Assembly: GCA_038235165.1 (NCBI GenBank)
Contig: JBBSUG010000018.1
Span: 1-64,000, forward strand
DNA: 64,000 nucleotides
Direction of reading: 5' to 3'
Origin: GCA-002050365 sp038235165
Lineage (GTDB): Bacteria > Acidobacteriota > Blastocatellia > Pyrinomonadales > Pyrinomonadaceae
Shown here one piece after another: positions 41,545-50,565 of this stretch; position 1 is the stretch's first letter, and every line of letters starts with the position of its first letter. The notes beneath the pieces were generated by a model, which saw only the letters and a program-made list of their open reading frames with translations, ran no database searches and had not been told where the DNA came from. Position numbers and translations under genes: made by a program.

Positions 41545-44505
41545 TTAGCGCAAACTTTGGCGGAATCCGGTCGCCTGTACGTATTGGAAAAACGGCGTTC
41601 CCGGCGGCAGACGCTGGGGCGACAAAAATGTTTCGTCAAAGCTCCAGTTGCGGCGCGGCGGCTGATAAATGTTCGGTCCGCTGTCTTCATACTGCGAGAA
41701 TGCCTGCGTCGAATGGAACAGAGGAATCAGCGAACCGGTATAATTCCACGGCGCATCTGTGCCGCCCACGCTCCACACTTCCATAAACCGCGGGTAATTG
41801 TGAATTCCGCCGTTAATGCGGTCATTGGCGGCGTTTCTGCCGGGTGAACCGCTGATCGCTGAAATCGTCGAACCAGCCAGAATTCCAGCCCGCACGGTCG
41901 TGCTTTCCGAAATAGAAGGCAGATTTTCATCTGCTTTTCGGTATATTTCACCGCCATTTGTGCCTTCCGGGTACAAAGCACTTGAAGCGTCGAACCAAGT
42001 TTTCGATAAAGGAAAAAAAGCATCGCAAACTATCGAAGACGGAATCTGTGCGCCGGTAAATCCGCCGTTGTTGAGCGTCGAACCGCTTGTCGGCAGCCCG
42101 GTGATGCCGGTCGCATTGAAGTTTCCCCAGATGTAAATCAGATTCTCGCTTGATACAGTAATTCCTTTGGTGGGCGAAAGTTCTTTCGGCGTACCGGGAG
42201 TAAAACTCATTGTTTCGCCGTCAAACAATCGAACGGCGCGGCGAAAATAATTAGTTTGATAGCGCATCACTGAAAGGGCGCGGGGAATGCGATCAACTAC
42301 CGATGTCCAGCCGCTCGAACCGGCAAAACTCGCGCCCGTGTCCGGCAATTCGCGCGTGTCCTTCTGCAAAATTCCCTTCTTGCTCACGCCGCCTTTGCTC
42401 GCATCCCAGCCGAAATCAATCACGTCTTCGCCCGCGTCTAAAACGCCGTTCGGTCCGTAAATATCTTCGTTGTCAACCGTGCCGTTGGTGCTTTTGTAAA
42501 CTGTTCCGCCGCCGAGATATTCGTTATTAATTTGATCGCCGCGCCGGTCTGAAACGTACACAACATAACCTTCATCGCCTTTGATATTAGTGCTGACGGC
42601 ATCAGTTCCAGCGAGTAAATTTGCGTCATATTTGCCGTCTGCCCACCGCGCCAGATTTCGCATATTCAATTCGACGATGCTGGTCACGCCGCGTTCGTAG
42701 TAAATGCTTTTCGCATCCATCGTGCTTCTGACCCAGCCTTCGCGGACGTTGTACACGTTAATCGGGACGATTTCATTGTAACTGCCGGGAACCGCTTCAC
42801 GCGTCGGGGTTATGCCGTCATCGTTGGCGGAAACTTCGCTCATATTGAGAAAGCCGCGATTCGGGAAAATATTCGCTGCTGTTGGTATCGTGATTTCACC
42901 GTCGGCGATAGTCTGCGAATTTCGCGTCAAGTTCACCAGATCAAAACGGCTGCCGGTACGGTCGCGGCTGCCCTGCACGAACGCCGCCCACAACGGTCTT
43001 TGCAGATAAACGATGCCGTTCGGCTCGCCTTCGGTCATTCCCATACTCAAAATTTCTTTCGTCACGTCAACTGTCGTGCCGTCGGGTTTAACGATTTCGA
43101 TCAAAATTCTGCCCGTGATGCCCGCTCCCGGCGGAACGTAGTTGCCGTTGATCGTTTCCGGATAATTTTTGATTCCGCGCACGGTCATCGCCGTCGCGGT
43201 CGTCGAAACGCCGGTTTTCTGCACGAGCAATTTGTCAGCGGCGATGAAAGAGCCGGTGTCGTCAACGCGCCGCAGAGCATTTCCCGCGCCGAGCGGCAGC
43301 GGCGTAAAACCGGTCGTGTTATTGGAGAAGACGATGCCTTTGCCCGCCGGAATTCCGGCGACATTTGCCGCTTCGCTGCCCGCCGCCGCGTCGTCAATCA
43401 AAATCCTGATCTGCGCCTTTGTGTGATAGCGCGAGGCGGAGAGAATTTCGCTGTCCGACGGCAGAGCGCGTTTAATCAATTCGGCGGCTGAATTTCCGCC
43501 GATTTCGAGCGGCAGTTTTACTTCCCGTGTGCCGGTCGTGCGCGTCAAAACCTGTCCGCCAAAGCTGTTGCTTTTGCCGAGCAAGGTTGTTTTGACCGAT
43601 TCAGCTTCCCAATTCGGATTGGCGACCCCGTTCGGACTGCCCGGAAAAAATCCACGCTGTCCGGCGGTCGCGCCGATAAAATTTGGTCCGCCGATGAGGG
43701 AAAGACCGGTTTTGACACTGCCGTTGCCGATGGTGCTTTGCACGTCCACGCCGTTGACGCGGACGTAAACATTATTCGCGCCGGTTCCGCTGTTTTGTTT
43801 CCCGCTTTTCCAAGCATCGCGGACGAATTCGCCCGCCGCCGTCACGCGGTCTAAAAAGAGCGTATTTTGCAGCGCGTAAATATTTTGATTACTGTGAACG
43901 CGCCCGTTAAAGGTCAGCAGCGGTCCGGGGTGGATTTCGATGTCGTCGTTGCTGAACATTCCGAACTGGAACAGCGGGACCAGATAATTATTAAATTCGC
44001 GTTCCAGTTTAATCTGCGCCTTAGTTGAATTCATCGTCGCGGTCGAAGAAATTTTATACGGAATCACATTGGCGTAGAGTCCGGCATACGGTCCGTCGGA
44101 GATATTGACGCGCGGATAAACCGTGTTCGAAAGTCCCTGTATTCCGCGCAGTTCAGCTAAACGGTCGGCATCTTCAGTGAGTGTTTGGTCAAAACTAAAG
44201 CCTTCGGTTTTGAGAGTGTCGGGCGGACTGTCCGCGATGTTTTTCAAATCGTTCGCCGTCGGATTGAGCTTGGTCAGAAAAAGATTGCTGAAATCATTGG
44301 TCATTTTCTCAATCGCCGCCGCCGATGCGTAAAAAGTTTGCGTGCGGTGCAGATCGCTCCCAGCAATTCGCGCTTCGGTCGTCGAAAAAGCCAGTGCGGT
44401 CAACGCGATAACCAGCAAAATCGCCACCGTTATCAACGCGATTGCCAGCACCGAACCCTGCTCGTTTTTTTGATTGTTTATCGTTTGTCTTTTATCTTTC
44501 CGCAT
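41545..44505 (-). CDS. very large PilX-like pilus assembly protein
   Basis: A 986-residue protein. The N-terminus (NEQGSVLAIALITVAILLVI, then ALTALAFSTTEARIAGSDLH) matches the PilX N-terminal helix family. Typical PilX proteins are only ~200 residues, so this one carries a huge extra domain of beta-rich, Gly/Asn/Thr-rich segments (FNGRVHSNQNIYAL, IWGNFNATGITGLPTSGSTL). This may act as a tip adhesin, a role PilY1 plays elsewhere. It lies in the minor pseudopilin operon. No stop or frameshift is seen. Confidence 0.82.
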   Translation of the reverse strand: MRKDKRQTINNQKNEQGSVLAIALITVAILLVIALTALAFSTTEARIAGSDLHRTQTFYASAAAIEKMTNDFSNLFLTKLNPTANDLKNIADSPPDTLKTEGFSFDQTLTEDADRLAELRGIQGLSNTVYPRVNISDGPYAGLYANVIPYKISSTATMNSTKAQIKLEREFNNYLVPLFQFGMFSNDDIEIHPGPLLTFNGRVHSNQNIYALQNTLFLDRVTAAGEFVRDAWKSGKQNSGTGANNVYVRVNGVDVQSTIGNGSVKTGLSLIGGPNFIGATAGQRGFFPGSPNGVANPNWEAESVKTTLLGKSNSFGGQVLTRTTGTREVKLPLEIGGNSAAELIKRALPSDSEILSASRYHTKAQIRILIDDAAAGSEAANVAGIPAGKGIVFSNNTTGFTPLPLGAGNALRRVDDTGSFIAADKLLVQKTGVSTTATAMTVRGIKNYPETINGNYVPPGAGITGRILIEIVKPDGTTVDVTKEILSMGMTEGEPNGIVYLQRPLWAAFVQGSRDRTGSRFDLVNLTRNSQTIADGEITIPTAANIFPNRGFLNMSEVSANDDGITPTREAVPGSYNEIVPINVYNVREGWVRSTMDAKSIYYERGVTSIVELNMRNLARWADGKYDANLLAGTDAVSTNIKGDEGYVVYVSDRRGDQINNEYLGGGTVYKSTNGTVDNEDIYGPNGVLDAGEDVIDFGWDASKGGVSKKGILQKDTRELPDTGASFAGSSGWTSVVDRIPRALSVMRYQTNYFRRAVRLFDGETMSFTPGTPKELSPTKGITVSSENLIYIWGNFNATGITGLPTSGSTLNNGGFTGAQIPSSIVCDAFFPLSKTWFDASSALYPEGTNGGEIYRKADENLPSISESTTVRAGILAGSTISAISGSPGRNAANDRINGGIHNYPRFMEVWSVGGTDAPWNYTGSLIPLFHSTQAFSQYEDSGPNIYQPPRRNWSFDETFLSPQRLPPGTPFFQYVQATGFRQSLR

Positions 44506-44632
44506 ACTTTTAATGTCTTCACATTCGGTTAATCACAAGCGTCCCGCATACTTTTGTTAATGCGTAGCGCGTTCACGTTTTGATTCTTTCTGACTCGAAG
44601 CTAGTGTGAATCTGGACGGCGGGACTTATGAT

Positions 44633-45214
44633 TTATTGATTTGAGCGGGTTTCATCGTTCAAGTAACTGACCCCGGAAATTTCGCCGATTTTCCCTGCTC
44701 TGCCCGGATACTGAACTTTTATCTCGATTTTTTTTAAGGTGTCGGTGAGTTTCGAAATCGTAATTTGGCGGGCGTAACCGCTGCGTATCTGTCCCAGATC
44801 GTCAAAATCATCCGCCGTCCCGTAAATGCCGTCGGCTCCCGCGATTCGCAGATCATCGCTCGTGCCGTTCACTCCGTCGGGACCGGGCTGGAGCGAAACG
44901 GGTTGAAATCCGGTGACGAATCCAGTGAACGGATTTGGCGAGCCGGTATTATTCACGCCGCCGACATTGGCGATTTGTTTATATTCCAACCGCCGCGCGT
45001 TTCGCAGTGCTTCGACTTCCTCGATGGAGGCGACGACGACCGATTTCGCGCTCGTTACATTACGGCTGACCGAACCGATTTCAAGCGCGTAAGTGATCGC
45101 AGCGGCGGCTCCGACGAGACCGACGGTTAAAATCATAATCGAGATGACGACTTCGACCATCGAAGACCCGGCTTCACCGGTTCTATTCGATTTTTGCTTA
45201 GTTTTATTCGACAT
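44633..45214 (-). CDS. PilV-like minor pseudopilin
   Basis: A 193-residue prepilin. The ATG at 45214 overlaps the end of fimT by 11 bases. The N-terminal signal GEAGSSMVEVVISIMILTVG has Glu near +5, then a helix. The middle holds PGPDGVNGTSDDLRIAGADG followed by IYGTADDFDD, a G-x-D-G-x2-G-T-x-D-D pattern that may bind calcium. It is translationally coupled to fimT and is part of the tip complex. Assignment to PilV rests on order and length. Confidence 0.8.
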   Translation of the reverse strand: MSNKTKQKSNRTGEAGSSMVEVVISIMILTVGLVGAAAAITYALEIGSVSRNVTSAKSVVVASIEEVEALRNARRLEYKQIANVGGVNNTGSPNPFTGFVTGFQPVSLQPGPDGVNGTSDDLRIAGADGIYGTADDFDDLGQIRSGYARQITISKLTDTLKKIEIKVQYPGRAGKIGEISGVSYLNDETRSNQ

Positions 45215-45803
45215 AAATCTTTGCACCCTTGGTATATCGCCAAAGTTTCACCCGTCCGCCCGCGCCCAAAACCGAAACGGCAAACGCCATCTCATTCGGG
45301 TATTTTTTATGATAAAGAAATATCGCTTTGGTGGATGGATTGTTCGCCGCGTCAATCACCGAACCGTCCGGCTGAAACGTGATGTCAAGCATTTTGGCAG
45401 TGAGCGATATCATATTTGAACCGTCGGAAAGCGCGGAATTCGGCGCACCGCTCGGACGACCGTAAATCAAATCACTTTTTTCCAGCCCGGAATCAGCCAA
45501 CTCCGCCACCCGGTTTCGCGCATCACCCAAAACTCCGAAACCGCCTCCGTAAATTCTTGTTTGTTTGCTGACATCATCGTAACGAAAAGTGATCGGCGTG
45601 CGCTGCGACATCGCCTCCTGTCGCGCATCGGTCAGTGCCGAAACGACTTGTCTCTGCATCCCGCTAAACCTAATCAGTCGGCGCGAGGCAATAATTTGCG
45701 GCAATGCCAGCACAACCAGTATGGAGAGAATCAACAAAACGATAACAAGTTCCGGCAGACTAAAACCCTGTTCATCCTTCTTAATTTTGCGTGGAATATT
45801 CAT
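45204..45803 (-). CDS. fimT: FimT/GspH-like minor pseudopilin
   Basis: A 199-residue prepilin with a textbook signal (KDEQGFSLPELVIVLLILSI, Gly/Phe cleavage, Glu +5). A GspH/FimT-type domain follows (RRLIRFSGMQRQVVSALTDA and AMSQRTPITFRYDDV, then a beta region). It is the first gene of the minor pseudopilin operon. In other bacteria FimT can bind DNA for uptake. That is not evident here. Confidence 0.85.
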   Translation of the reverse strand: MNIPRKIKKDEQGFSLPELVIVLLILSILVVLALPQIIASRRLIRFSGMQRQVVSALTDARQEAMSQRTPITFRYDDVSKQTRIYGGGFGVLGDARNRVAELADSGLEKSDLIYGRPSGAPNSALSDGSNMISLTAKMLDITFQPDGSVIDAANNPSTKAIFLYHKKYPNEMAFAVSVLGAGGRVKLWRYTKGAKIYVE

Positions 45804-45979
45804 CTTAAACTGTTCTTTTTCAGCTGTTTATTCTCAAAATACGTGTTTCTAACTCAACCAAAAAATTCCCTACTACACGAAAGAGCGAATAACAATGTTG
45901 TTCCAAAAAAATTATGTTAGTCAGCGTTGAGTTACAGATTCAAATTTGGAAATCGACACCTTGAATCTGCAAGCTGAAA

Positions 45980-46018
45980 TAAAAAAAACCCGCCGGTGCG
46001 ACCAAACATCCGGCGGGT
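45980..46018 (-). terminator. rho-independent terminator of the pilMNOPQ operon
   Basis: On the minus strand, ACCCGCCGG pairs with CCGGCGGGT around a 13-base loop, followed by TTTTTTTT. Confidence 0.85.
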
Positions 46019-46073
46019 ATCAAGGAAGGAACCTCAAATCTGATTTTCATTTATCAATTCAACTGTTGAGGTA

Positions 46074-46145
46074 GTTCCGCACACCGTAATCCCCGTGTTC
46101 GTAATGCTAACCACCGTTTAAGCAAAAATTTACGGTGTGCGGAAC
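46074..46145. repeat. 72-bp perfect-ended inverted repeat
   Basis: GTTCCGCACACCGTAA at 46074–46089 is repeated inverted at 46130–46145 without mismatch, with a 40-base loop. A nested partner, GGAACCTCAA (about 46029) with TTGAGGTAGTTCC, allows an alternative fold. It may be a MITE-like unit or a structured transcript end. Confidence 0.8.
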
Positions 46146-46276
46146 TTTGAAACATTGATTCTCAAATAATCGAACCCGAAAACTACTCATCAAGCCGCTT
46201 CAGCGTGAAGCATCAATTTGATCTAACCATCTTTCTTTTTTATCAATTGACGATTCACCATTTGGCGATTGACAAC

Positions 46277-47971
46277 CTACGGTTTGATTATCGTGCCGGG
46301 AACAACTTCCGTCGGGATAACCGGAGCGACCGGCACCAGCGGACTTCTTTCCGGCGGCAGCGGACTCGTGCGGGTGTCCGAGTTTGAAGCCGGATTGCCG
46401 AGCGGCACCGGCTGAATAATCGTCGTCGTTCGCATCACGTCATTCATTTTGCTCGAAGTCGGTGCCGACAATGAATCAGGACGAGAAATACGCGGCGTGA
46501 TGAAAAAGATCAGTTCGTTGGTATTGCGCGAAACGCCTTTGCGTTTGAACAAATTACCAAAAAACGGAATGCTCGAAAGTCCGGGTGTGCGATCCTGACT
46601 TTCGCGTTCGTCATCGGACAAAACTCCGCCGATCACGGTCGTACCACCGTCCGGCACCATCACCTGCGTTTTGACGCTCTGGCTGTTGATCGCGCCGCCG
46701 CCGGCGAGTGAACTGTTTTCCGCGACAATGCTTAAAATAATATTGCCCGTGTCGCTGATCTGCGGAGTAATTTCAAGACTCAGCGGAACGTCAACATACT
46801 GTGTCGTCGCAATCGCGCCGCCGCCGCTCGGCTGGGCGTTTTGAACGGGAATTTGAATTTTGCTTTCAACTTTGGCGGTGCGGTTATTCAGGGTTGAAAC
46901 ACGCGGGGTCGCAATCGTTTTAGCTTCTCCTTTCTGTTCGCCAGCCGTTAATAACAAACTGATTTGCGCTGTTCCGAAAATTCCAGTCGTTAAACCGAGA
47001 ACCGTGTTCGGAATTTGCGAAGCCAAAGTGCCGTTTGGTGGAGTTCCAATTCCGGTTGGGATACCGTTCGGGTTAAATCCGGCTCCACCGGTCGTGCCGC
47101 CCGTGCCGCCCGTGCCGCCGCCTGTCGTCGGTCCGACGGTTGAGAATGAACCGCCGCTGCCGCGTGAACCTAACAGAAGTGCGGAAAGCTGTACGCCGAC
47201 ATCACGGCTGAAGGTGCGGGTAGCGACAACGATGCGGGCTTCAATTTCGATTTGCGGTTCGGGCTGATCGAGCAGAGAAACAAGCTGGCGAATCGCGTCA
47301 ATATTTTCACGAACATCGGTGATAATCAAAGTGTTGCTGCGCCCGTCAACTTCAATCGCGCCGCGTCTCGATAAACGACGTTTGATAATCGGCAGTAACC
47401 CCTCGCCGCCACCTTGACCCGCGCCGCCTGATGCAGATGCGCCGCCGCCGGAACTGTCAGTGCCGCTCGTCGTATTTCCCTGTGGTAGCGTCCCCGAAGC
47501 CCGCGCATAGTTCAACCGAACGAATTCGGTGTACAAAGGCGATGTATCGAGCTGACTTTCCCTGATGCGCTGGGCGACGGCTGATTCGTCGGCGAGCGTT
47601 TTCTGCTCGGCGACCCGCAGAATCGGACCGTTGACCTGTACGCCCAAATCCTGTGAACGCAGAATCGCATCGAGCGCGATATTCCACGGCACGTCGCTGA
47701 CGTTGACCGTCACCGGAATCGCTTTAACCGATTTGTCAATCACGAAATTGATGCCGTATTGTTCGGTAATATAGCTGAGAATTTCGCGGATGTCCGCGTT
47801 AACGACGTTCAGGTTGATCACTTCGCCGCGAAAACCAGGGTCGCCGTACATTTTACCCTGCTGCTGCGGGGCGATCTTCTGCGCCGCCGCGCCAAGGGTC
47901 AAGATACTGATAATCATCAGCGTAACAGCAGCAATTTTGCCGTATCCGCTTACTTTTTTAAGAGAATTCAT
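46277..47971 (-). CDS. pilQ: type IV pilus secretin
   Basis: A 564-residue secretin. A signal peptide (to about residue 30, GAAAQ) is followed by a short N-terminal STN-like domain (VINLNVVNADIREILSYITE, then VPVTVNVSDVPWNIALDAIL), an N1-like domain (NTLIITDVRENIDAIRQLVS) and the secretin beta-barrel (TPRVSTLNNRTAKVESKIQI, VPDGGTTVIGGVLSDD, and FFGNLFKRK near the end). Gly/Ser-rich inserts lie at ~155–190 and ~285–325. It forms the outer membrane pore for the pilus. It is smaller than many PilQ proteins and lacks AMIN domains. Confidence 0.93.
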   Translation of the reverse strand: MNSLKKVSGYGKIAAVTLMIISILTLGAAAQKIAPQQQGKMYGDPGFRGEVINLNVVNADIREILSYITEQYGINFVIDKSVKAIPVTVNVSDVPWNIALDAILRSQDLGVQVNGPILRVAEQKTLADESAVAQRIRESQLDTSPLYTEFVRLNYARASGTLPQGNTTSGTDSSGGGASASGGAGQGGGEGLLPIIKRRLSRRGAIEVDGRSNTLIITDVRENIDAIRQLVSLLDQPEPQIEIEARIVVATRTFSRDVGVQLSALLLGSRGSGGSFSTVGPTTGGGTGGTGGTTGGAGFNPNGIPTGIGTPPNGTLASQIPNTVLGLTTGIFGTAQISLLLTAGEQKGEAKTIATPRVSTLNNRTAKVESKIQIPVQNAQPSGGGAIATTQYVDVPLSLEITPQISDTGNIILSIVAENSSLAGGGAINSQSVKTQVMVPDGGTTVIGGVLSDDERESQDRTPGLSSIPFFGNLFKRKGVSRNTNELIFFITPRISRPDSLSAPTSSKMNDVMRTTTIIQPVPLGNPASNSDTRTSPLPPERSPLVPVAPVIPTEVVPGTIIKP

Positions 47972-48199
47972 GTTTCCTCCGCTGCAAATTTGTCCCTTCT
48001 CTTAATTCAGAAAAGAGTTGTTTATTAGAATTAGTTTTAGTTTTAGTTAGTTGAACTGCGGCGCATCCCGTGAATCCGGGTGCGCCGGAAGTGGTTAAGA
48101 TTTTGATTTTTAGACTTTTGTTTTTAGCTTTTGGTTTTTGGTCTCAGATTTGATGTTAGTTTCTACAAAAAGTTATCAAACCAAAAGCTAAGGATTAAC
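47972..48199. repeat. repeat-rich gap between pilP and pilQ
   Basis: The 228-base spacer holds a hairpin (48060–48086, GGCGCA...TGCGCC) and TTTTAG/TTTTTGG-type heptamer units (48095–48150). TAGCTTTTGG (48125) also has an inverse, CCAAAAGCTA (48181). A 16-base string, GGTTTTTGGTCTCAGA (48133), recurs inside the exosortase gene at 61925. Confidence 0.7.
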
Positions 48200-49015
48200 T
48201 CAATTGACTTTGTTTTTGGCGACCTTGACCGGCTTTTTCTCTTTCGCCGCGTCTTTTTTGCCTTTTTTGTCTGTTTTATTCTTTGTCTCTTTGGATGTTT
48301 CGACGGGCTGTCTGTTCATTTCGTCGAGCGGTGAAATGATGACCGACGGCATCATCGGCTGGTCTTTAATTTCCTTCGGAACGACGACCGTGTTGCTTGC
48401 CGATTCGGTTTTGCCGGATGACGGCTCAACCGGCGCAGTGCCTTGTACTTCTTCCTGAATCGAATATTGACGCAGAGCCTTGTTTTCAACCGAAGCGAGA
48501 AACTTGCCGTCGCTCATTTTGATCACTTTGCGGAATACTAACCGATTTTCTTCGACGGCGACGAGCTGCCCGTCAAAAAATTTCTCGCCCGGATAAATCG
48601 TGTAGGATAATTTGATCGGTTTGGCTTCGACCATCGCTGCATAACCGCGCGGTGTGCGAAAAATTCCCGTGACCGACATTTCGTCCAGCGTCAAAACGCT
48701 CGTCACCTTCGGAATGTCCTCGCCCTTCATCGCCGCATCTTCGCGCTGGCGTTTGTAATAGTTAATGCGCTGTTCAATCGGCGGTGCGGTAACGGCGACG
48801 ATGGGCGGCGGCGGCGGCGGTTTCGGTTTCTCGGCTCTTGGCTGCGCCGGCGAACCGGAACTCGTACTGGTCGAACGCGGTTTTGCCCAGCCCGGTTTAT
48901 CGAACGGGTCGCGGGTTTGCGCGTTGACTTCCGCCAAACTGCCGCTCACCGTGACGAAACCGACGATGGCAAAACTCAAACTCAGAAGGCGCGTTATTTT
49001 CGATTTATTCATCAT
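48200..49015 (-). CDS. pilP: PilP-like pilus assembly protein
   Basis: A 271-residue protein. The signal peptide-like start (MNKSKITRLLSLSFAIVGFV) ends near VNAQ, and there is no lipobox Cys at that point. The linker is Pro/Ser-rich (KPKPPPPPPIVAVTAPP). The PilP-like domain shows the beta pattern LTLDEMSVTGIFRTPRGYAA, then YTIYPGEKFFDGQLVAVEE. The C-terminus is Lys-rich. It lies between pilO and pilQ and links the inner membrane complex to the secretin. Confidence 0.82.
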   Translation of the reverse strand: MMNKSKITRLLSLSFAIVGFVTVSGSLAEVNAQTRDPFDKPGWAKPRSTSTSSGSPAQPRAEKPKPPPPPPIVAVTAPPIEQRINYYKRQREDAAMKGEDIPKVTSVLTLDEMSVTGIFRTPRGYAAMVEAKPIKLSYTIYPGEKFFDGQLVAVEENRLVFRKVIKMSDGKFLASVENKALRQYSIQEEVQGTAPVEPSSGKTESASNTVVVPKEIKDQPMMPSVIISPLDEMNRQPVETSKETKNKTDKKGKKDAAKEKKPVKVAKNKVN

Positions 49016-49063
49016 TACTGTTTTCTCGACTTTAAGAACTTTTCAAAATAATTCGGCGTTTTT

Positions 49064-49729
49064 TCACTGTGCGACGGGCGGTGCGGGTTGATTCGGCGCG
49101 GGCGGTGCGGGTGCGCCCGGAACTGCGGGTGCGCCCGGAACGACGGCGGTCGGCACGGCGTTGACCTCGGCTTCCGGCGCGGCATAATAAGCCGTCAGCA
49201 AAAACGAGGCGTGTAGTGTGCGGTTGGCAGATTGTTTGTCTAATTGATTTAATTTGAAATCGGTGATTGAAACAATTCGCTGCAATTTCGCCATCTGGTC
49301 AAAAAATGTCCGCAAATTATTAAAATTGCTGTCAACTTCAATTTCGACCGGCTTTGCCATAATAAATTCTTGCTGGGCATCGTCGCGCGGCGAAAATCTC
49401 ATCACGATCAGGCGGCTTTCGCCCGCCGAATTCTGCAATCCCTGCAAAACGTTGGTGATTTCGCGCTCTTCCGGCAGCAAAACTTTCAGTTCGTCGTATT
49501 CCGCCGATTTACTGGCGTAGAGCGATCGAAATTCATTGATTCGCTGGGTGGCGACTTTTGCCGCCTCATTTTGAATTTTTAGCTGCGTTACCTGTTCGTT
49601 CAGCGTTTCGACTTCGGCGCGGGTTTCGCTGGTCACGAAGTAATAGACCGTAAAATAAAGCAGTCCCGCGACAACGACTAAAACTAAGAGCTGGATATGC
49701 CAGGCTAGTGCTTTGAATTTTTCTAACAT
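49064..49729 (-). CDS. pilO: PilO pilus assembly protein
   Basis: A 221-residue protein with one N-terminal membrane helix (about residues 13–33, IQLLVLVVVAGLLYFTVYYF). A coiled-coil stretch follows (ETLNEQVTQLKIQNEAAKVA), then a PilO ferredoxin-like domain. The tail is Pro/Ala-rich. It pairs with PilN in the inner-membrane alignment subcomplex. It is encoded in the order M-N-O-P-Q on the minus strand. Confidence 0.88.
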   Translation of the reverse strand: MLEKFKALAWHIQLLVLVVVAGLLYFTVYYFVTSETRAEVETLNEQVTQLKIQNEAAKVATQRINEFRSLYASKSAEYDELKVLLPEEREITNVLQGLQNSAGESRLIVMRFSPRDDAQQEFIMAKPVEIEVDSNFNNLRTFFDQMAKLQRIVSITDFKLNQLDKQSANRTLHASFLLTAYYAAPEAEVNAVPTAVVPGAPAVPGAPAPPAPNQPAPPVAQ

Positions 49730-49794
49730 TGTGATTTCCTTCTTTTGGGCTTAATTTTTATCAGTCGAACAAATAAAATTTAGAATTATTTATT

Positions 49795-50565
49795 TTAATT
49801 TTTAGCAACTTGCGGCGGAGCGGCACCGGTCGTCGGCAGTGCGGCGTTCGGCGGCAAACCGGGCGTTTGACCGGCAGTTGCCGGAGCTGATGCCGGTGCG
49901 CCGTTCGACGCGATGGTCGGCATCGTGCCTTTTGACGCTCCCGCTTTTGACGGCGTGTAAGCACAGCGAATGGTAAAACCGACAATCGTATTTTTCGTCG
50001 CATCCGGGTTGGAGGCGACCGCTGTCGGCTGATTCGGCGCGTCTTTGCGCTGGGTTTCAATGTTCAGATTAGAGAACAGACCGCCCGAAAATTCCAAACT
50101 GCGTCCGAACTGCGTGACCGCCGCTTCGTCCGGCGAATTACCTTTAACAGTTAATTGGTCGCCGGTTTGTTCGATACTTTCGAGATAAATCCCCGGAACC
50201 ATCGAAATTCGTTCGCGCATCGCTTCCAGAACGGCAGAAGGTCCGGCTTGCGAATCGCGGAGCTTTTTGATCAGATCAATCCGCGAATCAATATTCTGGA
50301 TTTTCGCTTCCAGCTCTTTCATTTCTTTAGTGACGGCTTCGAGTTCGGCGGCGACTTGTTTCTGTTCCGCCAATTGCCGTTCGGCTTCCGTTTTCGCCAT
50401 TTGCGTGCTGATCACATCCCAGCCGACGACCGCCGCGAGCAAAAAGAAGACCGCCAGCGACATCAGTAAAAGTTTTGAATTCGGACTGGAAATTTTGCGG
50501 TCAACGGCAATTACCGCGCCGCCCTGCCTTTCCGTGACCGATTCTAATAGATTTATTTTAATCAT
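49795..50565 (-). CDS. pilN: PilN pilus assembly protein
   Basis: A 256-residue protein. The cytoplasmic start MIKINLLESVTERQ contains the I-N-L-L motif that PilM binds. Then comes a membrane helix (residues ~32–50, LLLMSLAVFFLLAAVVGWDV), a long coiled coil (AKTEAERQLAEQKQVAAELE...) and a ferredoxin-like domain. The C-terminal ~60 residues are Ala/Pro-rich. It overlaps pilM by four bases, so translation is coupled. Confidence 0.92.
   Translation of the reverse strand: MIKINLLESVTERQGGAVIAVDRKISSPNSKLLLMSLAVFFLLAAVVGWDVISTQMAKTEAERQLAEQKQVAAELEAVTKEMKELEAKIQNIDSRIDLIKKLRDSQAGPSAVLEAMRERISMVPGIYLESIEQTGDQLTVKGNSPDEAAVTQFGRSLEFSGGLFSNLNIETQRKDAPNQPTAVASNPDATKNTIVGFTIRCAYTPSKAGASKGTMPTIASNGAPASAPATAGQTPGLPPNAALPTTGAAPPQVAKN

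Larger units (their letters stand above)
45804..46276. other. gap between the two pilus operons
   Basis: A 473-base non-coding gap. It holds the terminator of the pilMNOPQ operon (45980–46018), a 16-bp perfect inverted repeat pair (46074–46145), and a heptamer-like stretch (about 46237–46270, ATTGACG/ATTCACC/ATTTGGC). No coding ORF was found. The promoter of fimT must lie at its left end. Confidence 0.5.
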
